Assembly: GCA_009885525.1 (NCBI GenBank)
Contig: VFKN01000100.1
Coordinates: forward strand, 1 to 51,862
Reading direction: 5' to 3'
Source: Anaerolineaceae bacterium
GTDB lineage: Bacteria; Chloroflexota; Anaerolineae; Anaerolineales; Villigracilaceae
Length of the DNA: 51,862 nucleotides
Positions within the stretch are counted from its first letter, which is position 1. Each line of letters begins with the position of its first letter. The translations under genes and the position numbers were made by a program. The notes beneath the pieces are model-generated. The model ran no database searches and was not told where the DNA came from. It saw only the letters and a list, made by a program, of their open reading frames with translations. Shown here one piece after another: positions 25,704 through 33,590 of the stretch.

Positions 25704-26126
25704 TTATCCCTGTCTCTTGCTATCTTTGGCTGCGGCAGATGTGGAATTTAAGTAGCCCAATGCGCGCGCGAGAACTTCTTCCTGATTTAGCGCATCAGTG
25801 TCAATGACCAGGTGGGCGTGTTCAAACGCGTGCGAGAGTCGCCGTTGTTGTTCTTCGTGATCCGCGCGGACCCAATTTAACTTTCGGCGCACGGTGGAAT
25901 TTTCAAACGAGCATTGTAAAAAAATCAAGATGTCGGGGTTTGTGATGTGCTGCCACATGTATTTGACATAGGAATGTTCCTGCGCAATGTGACGGCAGCG
26001 GTAGCCGTGTTGTTCCAGCCCCGCGATCAACGTGGATTTGCCTGAACCGCATGGGCCGACAATGCCGATCAATAATTGCTTATCAGCGCTTTGAGTGGAA
26101 CCCGGCGAAGTTGAAGATTCATTCAT
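25704..26126 (-). CDS. small P-loop kinase-like protein
   Basis: 140 residues. Walker A is GPCGSGKS at 24-31, followed by a short lid-like region (R-R-K-L-N-W-V-R) and DILIFLQC, the strand-4 pattern of nucleotide or shikimate-type kinases. The substrate is unknown. The start at 26126 overlaps the upstream RCK gene stop by eight bases, which is more plausible than the long upstream extension. Third gene of the phosphatase-channel-kinase cluster. Confidence 0.75.
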   Translation of the reverse strand: MNESSTSPGSTQSADKQLLIGIVGPCGSGKSTLIAGLEQHGYRCRHIAQEHSYVKYMWQHITNPDILIFLQCSFENSTVRRKLNWVRADHEEQQRRLSHAFEHAHLVIDTDALNQEEVLARALGYLNSTSAAAKDSKRQG

Positions 26127-27183
26127 TGTCGTGCATGAAGCGGTGCAGTTCGTTCGGTCCGCCAAGCACCGCGAGTGTATAACCTGCCTTGATGGGGCTG
26201 TCATGAGATGGATGCATTTCAGATTGGTGATCGTAGCGGATGAGGACAACGCTAAGGTGATAATGGTCTTCAACATAGCCGACTGTTTTTCCCGCGATCT
26301 CTGCATCTGCTGAAACGGTGATCCGCGCGAGACTGAGCAATTGTCCTTCAACTGAGATCGGGTTGGTAACATCCACGCCAGAGGCGGCAGCGGCGAAAAC
26401 AGGCGCAGCCATTTCGGTGGCGCTTAATGCGACGAAACCAAATTGATCCTGCAGCGCGTGCGCGAAATCTTCATCAAAGATACGGATGACGACTTTGATG
26501 TTCGGATTCATGCTGCGCGCTTTAAGCGCGATCTGTAGATTCATCGAATCGTTTTGGCTGGCGAGGATAATAGTGCGCGCATCTTTGATGTTTGCGGCTT
26601 CGAGCGCGGCGGGACGCACTGCGTCGTCGTGAATCACAGGGATGTTAAGTTCGCGCGCGGCTGAGACCGTATCCGCATTGGCATTGAATTCGATGACCGC
26701 GATCTGTTCGCCGATTTCGTGAAGTTTAAGCGCGACGCGATAGCCGAGATGTCCCAGCCCGACAAGGATGACGTGTTTATTGAGTGTGGATGCAACTGCC
26801 ATTTCCCATTCCTTGCTGCGCGAGCGGCGGTTGAAAAGCAGGCTTCCAAAATCCGCCAATCCCTGCGCAAGCATAACGATGCCGATCAACGGCATGACGA
26901 AGTGAAATAATTGTAAAACGACGTGCTGTGGAAAATCACGATTGGGTGGTTGTAAAAATGTAAGTGTTAAAACGGTGTAAATGGATTCCGCCAGACTATT
27001 GATCGGTTCATTTACGAAATTTGAAAGATAGTGATAAAGTATCCCGCCGCCCAGTATGGCAGTGGAGAACCATAAAATCGCTGTGCGGAATTCGCCAAGC
27101 AGAATGGTTGTATCGCGGATGGATGCGCGCAAATGCTGCCAGCGATGTTTCCTTGTGCGTATGTTACGTTTATGTTTAGCCAT
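26119..27183 (-). CDS. ion-channel-like protein with RCK (TrkA-N/TrkA-C) domain, atypical pore
   Basis: 354 residues. Topology matches a two-helix potassium channel: TM1 about 36-52, pore-helix region 62-76, TM2 90-112. An RCK domain follows, with dinucleotide motif GLGHLG at 142-147 and acidic E164-region, and a TrkA-C domain closes it. The T-x-G-Y-G selectivity filter is absent; the corresponding stretch reads TLTFLQPPNRDFP. It may therefore be a non-potassium or non-conducting channel, or a regulator. It overlaps the PP2C gene by eight bases upstream and the P-loop gene by eight bases downstream. Confidence 0.85.
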   Translation of the reverse strand: MAKHKRNIRTRKHRWQHLRASIRDTTILLGEFRTAILWFSTAILGGGILYHYLSNFVNEPINSLAESIYTVLTLTFLQPPNRDFPQHVVLQLFHFVMPLIGIVMLAQGLADFGSLLFNRRSRSKEWEMAVASTLNKHVILVGLGHLGYRVALKLHEIGEQIAVIEFNANADTVSAARELNIPVIHDDAVRPAALEAANIKDARTIILASQNDSMNLQIALKARSMNPNIKVVIRIFDEDFAHALQDQFGFVALSATEMAAPVFAAAASGVDVTNPISVEGQLLSLARITVSADAEIAGKTVGYVEDHYHLSVVLIRYDHQSEMHPSHDSPIKAGYTLAVLGGPNELHRFMHDNE

Positions 27184-27883
27184 TGATCGGGAGTCTAACG
27201 GTCATTCTTCTAACGTTATCGCCGGTGCGTTCTGAAACTTTTACGATCAACACGCTGACATCATCTACGGGGCGATTATCATCGAGACTGACCGCGTGCG
27301 CGAGCAGGGAATCCGCGAGCTGCTGCGGTGTCGGGTCCTGGTCTTCCATGATCGAGCGGATTGCTTCGCCGACGTTCATCGGCTGCCCGCGTCTTTCTCC
27401 TGCGTGGCTGATCCCGTCGCTAAAGATGACGATGGTGAGTCCCAACTCAATTCCCAGCTCGGTGATCACGGGGCGCACATTGCGTGATGTGCCCAGTGAA
27501 ATGCTTTCTTCGTTGTGCGAGTCGATTTTCTCGCCGCGGCAAATGAACATGGGCGCGGGATTGTTACGCGTCAACACGATGGTCTTGCTGTGCATATCCA
27601 CTGAAGCAATGTTCAACGTACAAGTGACCTTGCCGGATTTTTCCGCAAACAGCGCATCGGATGCGGCGCGCGCGGCAGCGCCGTCGCGGACACCCTCGGC
27701 GAGCAAGCCGATCACCTTGCGCACGACCAGCTGCGAAACAGCTTTCGCGCCGCGTCCCGAGGTCTGACCATCCGCCAGCACGACAGAGAGTCCGCCGGTG
27801 GGGCGCTCGATCACCTCAAGTGTATCTCCGCTCTCGGAGACCGCGTATTTATTAACTTTGGCAACAGCGATTTGAATTTCCAT
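27176..27883 (-). CDS. PP2C/SpoIIE-family phosphatase
   Basis: A 235-residue single-domain serine phosphatase. The metal-binding aspartates are seen in VVLADGQTSG and near the C-terminus in DDVSVLIVKV, with IFSDGISHAG between them. No sensor domain is attached, so it probably responds through a partner. First gene of an overlapping trio with the channel-like protein and P-loop protein, suggesting signalling around ion transport. A miniature inverted-repeat element ends 30 bp before its start, replacing whatever lay at the -35 region. Confidence 0.85.
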   Translation of the reverse strand: MEIQIAVAKVNKYAVSESGDTLEVIERPTGGLSVVLADGQTSGRGAKAVSQLVVRKVIGLLAEGVRDGAAARAASDALFAEKSGKVTCTLNIASVDMHSKTIVLTRNNPAPMFICRGEKIDSHNEESISLGTSRNVRPVITELGIELGLTIVIFSDGISHAGERRGQPMNVGEAIRSIMEDQDPTPQQLADSLLAHAVSLDDNRPVDDVSVLIVKVSERTGDNVRRMTVRLPING

Positions 27884-27913
27884 TTAAAATTGATTTTACT
27901 ATGCCTTTGAATT

Positions 27914-28038
27914 GTGTGCACGCAAAACATGTCAGGCCGGGGTTGCTCTCTGCGCCGTCCCCGGCGCAGGGTTTCCTCGCAAACCGCCGCGAGGACGGCG
28001 GCTGGAGCATGGGTTAATGACAACCTTTGCGTGCACAC
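27914..28038 (-). mobile_element. miniature inverted-repeat element (MITE-like), copy 2
   Basis: A 125-bp element in the reverse orientation to copies 1 and 3, with terminal repeats GTGTGCACGCAAA and its complement and a perfect 8-bp target duplication TTTGAATT at 27906-27913 and 28039-28046. The interior shows three hairpins: GC stem with GGGA-complement loop, GGTTT/AAACC stem, and GC stem with the TCCT-complement loop. It separates divergent genes, with the phosphatase start 30 bp away on one side and a lipoprotein promoter on the other. Confidence 0.9.
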
Positions 28039-28076
28039 TTTGAATTTTACGCTGTTAAAAGTAATACTGGCCGTGA

Positions 28077-28082
28077 TACAAT
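28077..28082 (+). promoter_or_regulatory. -10-like box of the lipoprotein gene
   Basis: TACAAT lies 38 bp downstream of the right end of miniature element copy 2 and about 70 bp upstream of the lipoprotein start. The -35 is not recognisable. Confidence 0.35.
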
Positions 28083-28151
28083 TTGTTATTAGCATCTCAA
28101 GCGAATATCTTGAAATCTGGTGTTGTTGTATTTTACAAAAAGGAGTTGACT

Positions 28152-28940
28152 ATGAAAAATCAGAATATATTGCGCCTTTTTTATTTTTTGTCCATTCTTT
28201 TGTCTGTTAGCCTGGCTTGCAAGGTTTTTACCCCTTCGGTAACTCAGCCGCCAACTGACAACCCGCCTGTCGCGGATACGCCAAGCGGCGATGCCTCTCC
28301 CACCAGCCCTACTGAACCGCCTGTAATTGAACTTACCGTTGCGCCAACTGAAGCCCCCGTCCAAACCTCCGAACAATACTTTACTGAGGAATTTGAAGGC
28401 AATCTTGGCAACTGGACCTACTTTATTAGCAAGAACGATAAAGACGCTAACACTAACGGGGTTGAACCTGTTAGTGATAATGGCTATCTTGTACTAGACC
28501 TCACTAAATATTTAAATGTTTATGTTATGTATGACCCGCATACATATACCAATGTTCGGTTGGATGCGCGTGTGGATAATCGCGGCACAAACAATAATAA
28601 TATTAATCTTATTTGTCGCTACTCTGAAGAAGGTTGGTATGAGGTGGCTATTGCAAATAATGGCTTATATTGGTTATATGCCTATGATGGTGTCAAGGGT
28701 ACTTATGTTAGATTGGCTAATGGCGGATCTAATAAGATCAAAGCAGGTAAGGAAGTGAATGAATATACGTTCATTTGTAATGAACGTAATTTGATCATTG
28801 AAATTAATGGTTTTGAAACTAAAACATATACCGATAATCAATATGTTTTTCGCGATGGTAAAGTCGGTATTGGCGCTTCATCTTTTAAAGATATGCCAGT
28901 TAAAGTTGAATTTGACTGGGTCAAAATTAGCCAGCCGTAA
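28152..28940 (+). CDS. lipoprotein with concanavalin/LamG-like domain
   Basis: 262 residues. A lipoprotein signal peptide (lipobox VSLAC) and a Pro/Thr-rich stalk of about 60 residues are followed by a beta-sandwich domain beginning FTEEFEGNLGNWTYF and ending GKVGIGASSF, VEFDWVKI. The pattern fits a LamG/DUF1080-like carbohydrate-binding fold. AAAAGGAG precedes the start at 28152; the frame extends upstream without a better site. Base composition is more AT-rich than the neighbours. Confidence 0.82.
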   Translation: MKNQNILRLFYFLSILLSVSLACKVFTPSVTQPPTDNPPVADTPSGDASPTSPTEPPVIELTVAPTEAPVQTSEQYFTEEFEGNLGNWTYFISKNDKDANTNGVEPVSDNGYLVLDLTKYLNVYVMYDPHTYTNVRLDARVDNRGTNNNNINLICRYSEEGWYEVAIANNGLYWLYAYDGVKGTYVRLANGGSNKIKAGKEVNEYTFICNERNLIIEINGFETKTYTDNQYVFRDGKVGIGASSFKDMPVKVEFDWVKISQP

Positions 28941-28964
28941 GAACTTTGGCGATATGTATCTCTC

Positions 28965-29000
28965 AAAAACGCGGCATCGTTCATAAGACGCCGCGTTTTT
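28965..29000. terminator. terminator after the lipoprotein
   Basis: AAAAACGCGGC pairs with GCCGCGTTTTT across a 14-nt loop, followed by ATTTTAA. Confidence 0.88.
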
Positions 29001-29008
29001 ATTTTAAC

Positions 29009-29037
29009 TTGACGCATCCGCCTCATGCCGATATAAT
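29009..29037 (+). promoter_or_regulatory. sigma70-type promoter of rpmF
   Basis: TTGACG, a 17-bp spacer and TATAAT, about 71 bp before the rpmF start codon. Confidence 0.75.
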
Positions 29038-29108
29038 CCGCCCGCTTCGATAAAACTCAATTCAGACGGGCTTCCGCCCGTCTGATGTATGTAAAGGAGA
29101 AAGTACAA

Positions 29109-29309
29109 ATGACCCCACACCCCAAGCGCAAACATTCCAAGGGACGCCGCGATCGTCGCCGCGCACATGATGCGTTGACAGCGGTGAACACCGTTGCATG
29201 TTCCAACTGCGGTTCCATGCGCCTTCCGCACACTGTTTGCTCGAAATGCGGCTTTTATAACGGACGCGAAGTAATTCAAGTCAAAAAAGAAAAGAAAGCC
29301 AGCGAGTAA
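29109..29309 (+). CDS. rpmF: 50S ribosomal protein L32
   Basis: 66 residues. The N-terminal TPHPKRKHSKGRRDRRR and the zinc-binding C-x-x-C pairs (CSNCGSMRLPH, CSKCGFYNGR) identify L32 of the zinc-binding type. AAAGGAG lies ahead of the start. In many bacteria rpmF precedes fatty-acid synthesis genes. Here fabD is 3.3 kb downstream, separated by the oppositely oriented TIR-WD40 gene, so the usual neighbourhood seems interrupted. Confidence 0.97.
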   Translation: MTPHPKRKHSKGRRDRRRAHDALTAVNTVACSNCGSMRLPHTVCSKCGFYNGREVIQVKKEKKASE

Positions 29310-29313
29310 ACTC

Positions 29314-29390
29314 AACGGGTCGTGAATATCACGACCCGTTTGTGTTTAATGATGCAACGGTCTCGGAACTTTAACGAGACCGTTTTATTT
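29314..29390 (+). terminator. tandem terminators after rpmF
   Basis: The first hairpin pairs AACGGGTCGTGA (29314-29325) with TCACGACCCGTT (29329-29340). The second pairs AACGGTCTCG (29356-29365) with CGAGACCGTT (29375-29384) and has a TTATTTT tail. Both lie before the convergent stop of the TIR gene at 29403. Confidence 0.82.
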
Positions 29391-29402
29391 TACGTAAATT
29401 TA

Positions 29403-32400
29403 TTAGCTGCCCGTGCTGTCGCTGCTAATGCAAGGTGGAATGGTTTGTGGCGTATTTGAACCAAACAAATTGGAAAACCAGGAGGCAACTTTCAGCATGG
29501 TCACGTTGATTTTGCCTTCAATGTATTGACTATACTCAGCATTGCTAAATGGGCGGCTTACTATATCGCAAGTGTGTTGATACCAATGGCTTTTATCCAG
29601 ATCCCACTGAATTATTTGCCCGTCCTGGCTGGATGAGATCAGCGCCGTATCTGATAAAAAGATTACGTTCTCAACAGCGGTCTTGTGCCCAACCAAAGGG
29701 GTGCCGATGTTCCAGGGTTTGCAGGTGTCCTTATCCCAGTTTTCAGAACAGCGCTGCGCGTCTAATTGCCAGAGCAGAACAGTGTTGTTGTCTGTGGCAC
29801 TTGCAAGCCAATCTCCGCTTGGGCGGAACGCAACTGACTCCATGCTCTCGTTCAATCCAAGCACTTGGGCGCCATGTTCCTTTTTAACTACGTTCCAGAT
29901 CAAAAGCGTTTTGTCGTCGCTGGTTGAGGCGAGAATCTGAGGGTATTTCGGATCGTACGCTAAAAGGTTTACAGCGGCTGTATGTCCTTTGAGAAAACCT
30001 GACGCGGGAATTTTCGTGGGGTTTGCGAGGTCCCAGATCGAGATATCAAGTTGGAACCCAGCCACCAGAAGTTGAGTCCCGTCAAGGTTGAAGTCCAATG
30101 TGTAAACGCTATCATCATGTTTAAGAGAATCGCCCACCTGCTTATGTGTTGCGGTATCCCAGAGTTTTGCTGTTTTATCAAAACCAGCAGACGCAAGCCA
30201 GCGGTCGTCGGGACTGAAAGCCACCGCCCAGATCTCTGCGTCGTGGGCGTTTTCGATATGCCATGCCTCCTTGCCGGTTTCCACGTTCCAAACTCGAATT
30301 GCGTTATCGTATCCTGAAGATGCGAGCCACTTGTTGTCGTAACTGTATGCGAGCGCCAGGACGCCGCCTTTATGTATTAATGTTGTTGATTTGCTCAACG
30401 CGCCGCCATTGACATTCCAACTGCGGATATTACCTGCCGTATCTCCGGCTGAAAAATGTTTGCCGTCTGGAGAAGCTGCCAGTGCCCAAACATCTCCGTC
30501 CATCTTGTCAATTGGAGTTCCGATCTGATTAAGTTGATCGGTCTTCCAAAGAATGACCGTTTTATCTGAGCTGCCTGTTGCCAGCCATTTACCGTTCGGG
30601 CTGTATGCCGCTGCCCAAATGGAGTTGGAGTGCCCGGCAAGCGTATCCACGCGCTTGAGTTCCCAGATGCTTGTGTGAATCACTTCCCAAAGACGCACAG
30701 TGTTATCCCAGCTGACAGATGCGACCTGTCCGGTTTTAGGATTAAACGCCACGCTGGATACCAAATTGATATGCCCACCCTCATTGCTTTCAGCGGAACG
30801 CGCAAGATTCTCGCCTGTGTGCGCATCCCAAAGCCAAACGCTGTGATCGGAACTGCCAGAGATCAACAGCGTTCCATCTGCGTTGAATGCGACCCCGCGT
30901 ATATCTGTAGTTGCGTAATCATAGGTGCCGACTCCGCATCCCGCTCCATTGGTTGGGTCAAGATAACTGCAAGCATGAATTTTTTGCTTGCCTGTTTTGA
31001 GATCCCATGCAGTGACGTAGCCGTCATCACTGCCCACTACCAGCGTGTCGTTTGCAGGCGAAATTGCCAGGCTTAATATTCTTGATCCGTCTTTTTCTGT
31101 TGGAATTTGAAGAGTAAGCGCTGACTCCTGTTTACCGTTTGAACTATCCCAAAATGTGACTTGGTTGTCGGCAATGGCGGCAATATACTCATGTCCTTTC
31201 ACTTGCGTGAATGCCAGTCCGCGCACTTTTATGTTTACGGGCCACTCATGTATCGGAGCGCAGCAATGCTGTGGATCCCATACAAAAATCTTGCTCTCAT
31301 CTCCAGCGGCGACAAATTTCTTTCCATCCTGGCTGAATGCCACCGCCAACATGCGCTGTGTGCCGCCGATGAATTTTTGGTTGGGTCTTGGCTTTACAGT
31401 CGAACTCATATCCCAAAGGAAAACCTGCCCTACATCGTTTGCGGCATTTCCGGTGGATGCCAGCCAGTGCCCGTCCGGGCTGAAAGCCACATCGCGAACA
31501 TCACTTTCGTGCGCGCGCAGGAAGGTTCCCAGCTTTGGCATGCTGTTCATACTGGTCACCAAACTCCCAAGCAGGGCAGGGTCTGATTCTCCCAGCGAAT
31601 CCCCAATGTAATTTGCCTCAAGACTTAACAACAAAGATAGATCAGGTTGTGTATCCACGTAGTTGCTCGACTGCGCCGCCAGTTGACTCGCAAGCGCCTG
31701 CTGGCTTTGACGCAGCGCCTGTACTCCGGCAACCACGGCTGCGAATGCCAACGCAATCGAAACAACCAGCGCCACGCTGACGCCGATCAATGTGTTGCGT
31801 TGACGTTTTACGGCATCCTTGCGGCTGGCGAAAACATATTCACTTTGTAATGGGGTTGGGCTGGGTTGTTTGTTTTCAGAAGCCTTTGAGAGCCACAGTT
31901 CCGCTTCCTGTAATTCGCTGCCTCTTAAAAGATAGCTGTGATCCTGCGCTTTTGTATTCCATTCATTTGCGCGCTTCAAGAGGATTGTGTGCTGCGCAAC
32001 CCAATCGAGATCGGTATTGATCGCTGCGAGTAGTTTTTTCATCGCATCGTCAAAATTATCGGTCTCGCGGAAAAATATCCAATTTAAGGATGCCAGTTCG
32101 GGCGGTGTCCCTCTCGGGTCAACATTTTGGCAGATAATGGGAAACAGGCGTTTGTTGTACTCGGCTGCAATCTGTAATTCTTTTGCGCACTCGTTCGATA
32201 GCAGCCAATCAGGGCTGAGGATGAAGATAACCGAATTCGAATCCTCAACGCCTTTCCTGATTTCATCCTCCCATTTTGAAGATGGCGGAATATTATTCCA
32301 ATCCACCCATATCTTGTCGGCGGGATATCCATTTTCACTCAACGCCTTGGTAAAATTTTGCGCAAACGTCAGGTTACGACGGCAGTAGGAAATAAAGATT

Positions 32401-32408
32401 TCATTCAT
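29403..32408 (-). CDS. TIR domain - transmembrane - WD40 double-propeller protein
   Basis: 1001 residues. Residues 1-135 are a TIR domain (opening IFISYCRRN; SPDWLLSNECAKEL, with E77 in the position of the NADase glutamate). A helical linker (about 140-200) contains RGSELQEAELWLSKA and PTPLQSEYV. A transmembrane helix spans 206-229, and about 14 WD40 repeats follow from residue 300, enough for two seven-bladed propellers (W-D or W-N at repeat ends). Such fusions are candidate NAD-depleting defence or cell-death sensors, with the propeller sensing outside the membrane. That role is inference. It lies between rpmF and fabD in the opposite orientation. Confidence 0.9.
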   Translation of the reverse strand: MNEIFISYCRRNLTFAQNFTKALSENGYPADKIWVDWNNIPPSSKWEDEIRKGVEDSNSVIFILSPDWLLSNECAKELQIAAEYNKRLFPIICQNVDPRGTPPELASLNWIFFRETDNFDDAMKKLLAAINTDLDWVAQHTILLKRANEWNTKAQDHSYLLRGSELQEAELWLSKASENKQPSPTPLQSEYVFASRKDAVKRQRNTLIGVSVALVVSIALAFAAVVAGVQALRQSQQALASQLAAQSSNYVDTQPDLSLLLSLEANYIGDSLGESDPALLGSLVTSMNSMPKLGTFLRAHESDVRDVAFSPDGHWLASTGNAANDVGQVFLWDMSSTVKPRPNQKFIGGTQRMLAVAFSQDGKKFVAAGDESKIFVWDPQHCCAPIHEWPVNIKVRGLAFTQVKGHEYIAAIADNQVTFWDSSNGKQESALTLQIPTEKDGSRILSLAISPANDTLVVGSDDGYVTAWDLKTGKQKIHACSYLDPTNGAGCGVGTYDYATTDIRGVAFNADGTLLISGSSDHSVWLWDAHTGENLARSAESNEGGHINLVSSVAFNPKTGQVASVSWDNTVRLWEVIHTSIWELKRVDTLAGHSNSIWAAAYSPNGKWLATGSSDKTVILWKTDQLNQIGTPIDKMDGDVWALAASPDGKHFSAGDTAGNIRSWNVNGGALSKSTTLIHKGGVLALAYSYDNKWLASSGYDNAIRVWNVETGKEAWHIENAHDAEIWAVAFSPDDRWLASAGFDKTAKLWDTATHKQVGDSLKHDDSVYTLDFNLDGTQLLVAGFQLDISIWDLANPTKIPASGFLKGHTAAVNLLAYDPKYPQILASTSDDKTLLIWNVVKKEHGAQVLGLNESMESVAFRPSGDWLASATDNNTVLLWQLDAQRCSENWDKDTCKPWNIGTPLVGHKTAVENVIFLSDTALISSSQDGQIIQWDLDKSHWYQHTCDIVSRPFSNAEYSQYIEGKINVTMLKVASWFSNLFGSNTPQTIPPCISSDSTGS

Positions 32409-32629
32409 TGAGAGCCTCCTTGATTTTATTTGTCATGATATTGCAACGATATTTTACCGTAAGTGTGTGAGGTTGACCGTAAAAAGATAACAATAAAAGG
32501 TGATTGACTTGACAATTTTGACAGGCGTGACCATTAAGGTTTACTTGTGTTTTAACAAAATTAAACAGGTAAACTATGCCCCGATACACAAATTTTTTCG
32601 CAGTGATATAACCATTACAAGGAGACACG

Positions 32630-33571
32630 ATGAAATTTAATCTACAAACTACCGCCCTTATTTTTCCGGGTCAAGGCTCGCAAGTCGTTGGCATGGGCAA
32701 AGACCTTGCAGCGCAACACCCCATTGCGAAACAAACTTTTGAAGAGGCCGATGCGATTCTCGGATTTTCCCTTTCCCAATTAATGATGGAAGGCGCAGCG
32801 GATGAACTCAACGACACGGAAAATACCCAGCCCGCATTATTCCTGCACTCGATAGCTTCCTACCGCGTATTCGCGCATCTTTATCCAGACGCGAAGTTGG
32901 TTGCGCTTGCCGGTCACTCGTTGGGCGAATTATCCGCGCTCGCCGCTGCGCAAGTCATCTCTTTTGAAGATGGCCTGCGTCTCGTGCGCAAGCGCGGAGA
33001 GTTGATGAAGCACGCCGGTCAACTCGCACCCGGCGGCATGGCTGCCATCCTCGGCATGGATATTCCCACGCTGGATAAAGTCTGCGCCGAAGCGAGTACA
33101 CCCGATGAAATTGTGCAAGTCGCGAATGATAATTGCCCCGGTCAGGTTGTGATCTCAGGCGCGAAAGCCGCCGTCGAAAGAGCAATGGCGGGTGCAAAAG
33201 CCGCGGGCGCAAAACGCGCTTTGCCGTTGGCTGTATCCATCGCCGCGCATTCCACTTTGATGGCGCCGATTCAAGCGGAGTGGAATCAAACCGTCGGCTC
33301 TGCGAATTTTTCCGCGCCGCAGATTCCAGTGGTGGGCAATGTTCACGCGTTGCCGTTGAGCGATGAAAATTCCGCGCGCGCTGATATCATCGCCCAAATG
33401 CAATCGCGCGTGCGCTGGACAGAATCCGTGCAGTATATGGTCTCGCAAGGCATCAATACTTTTGTCGAAGTCGGCACAGGCTCGGTGCTTGGCGGACTCA
33501 TCAAACGTATTGCCAGCGATGTTACGACCTATACCTTAGGCAACCCTCAAGATTTTTCTGCGTTGGAATAA
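32630..33571 (+). CDS. fabD: malonyl CoA-acyl carrier protein transacylase
   Basis: 313 residues. The N-terminal FPGQGSQ motif, nucleophile S97 in GHSLGE and the catalytic histidine in AAHSTLM (about 204) define FabD, which loads malonate onto acyl carrier protein for fatty-acid synthesis. AAGGAG precedes the start. The C-terminal VEVGTGSVLGGLIKRI is typical. Other fab genes are not in the window. It is followed after 19 bp by the PLD lipoprotein, which may ride on the same transcript. Confidence 0.97.
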   Translation: MKFNLQTTALIFPGQGSQVVGMGKDLAAQHPIAKQTFEEADAILGFSLSQLMMEGAADELNDTENTQPALFLHSIASYRVFAHLYPDAKLVALAGHSLGELSALAAAQVISFEDGLRLVRKRGELMKHAGQLAPGGMAAILGMDIPTLDKVCAEASTPDEIVQVANDNCPGQVVISGAKAAVERAMAGAKAAGAKRALPLAVSIAAHSTLMAPIQAEWNQTVGSANFSAPQIPVVGNVHALPLSDENSARADIIAQMQSRVRWTESVQYMVSQGINTFVEVGTGSVLGGLIKRIASDVTTYTLGNPQDFSALE

Positions 33572-33590
33572 CACTGTTATTGGATAAAAA

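Noticed and set aside
25704..26372. Long version of the P-loop protein starting at 26372
   Set aside because: The extra 82 residues lie within the RCK gene in another frame and lack any motif. The start at 26126, with an eight-base overlap, matches the style of the cluster.
26119..27183. Reading the RCK protein as an ordinary potassium channel
   Set aside because: The T-x-G-Y-G filter is missing, so that label would claim more than the sequence shows.
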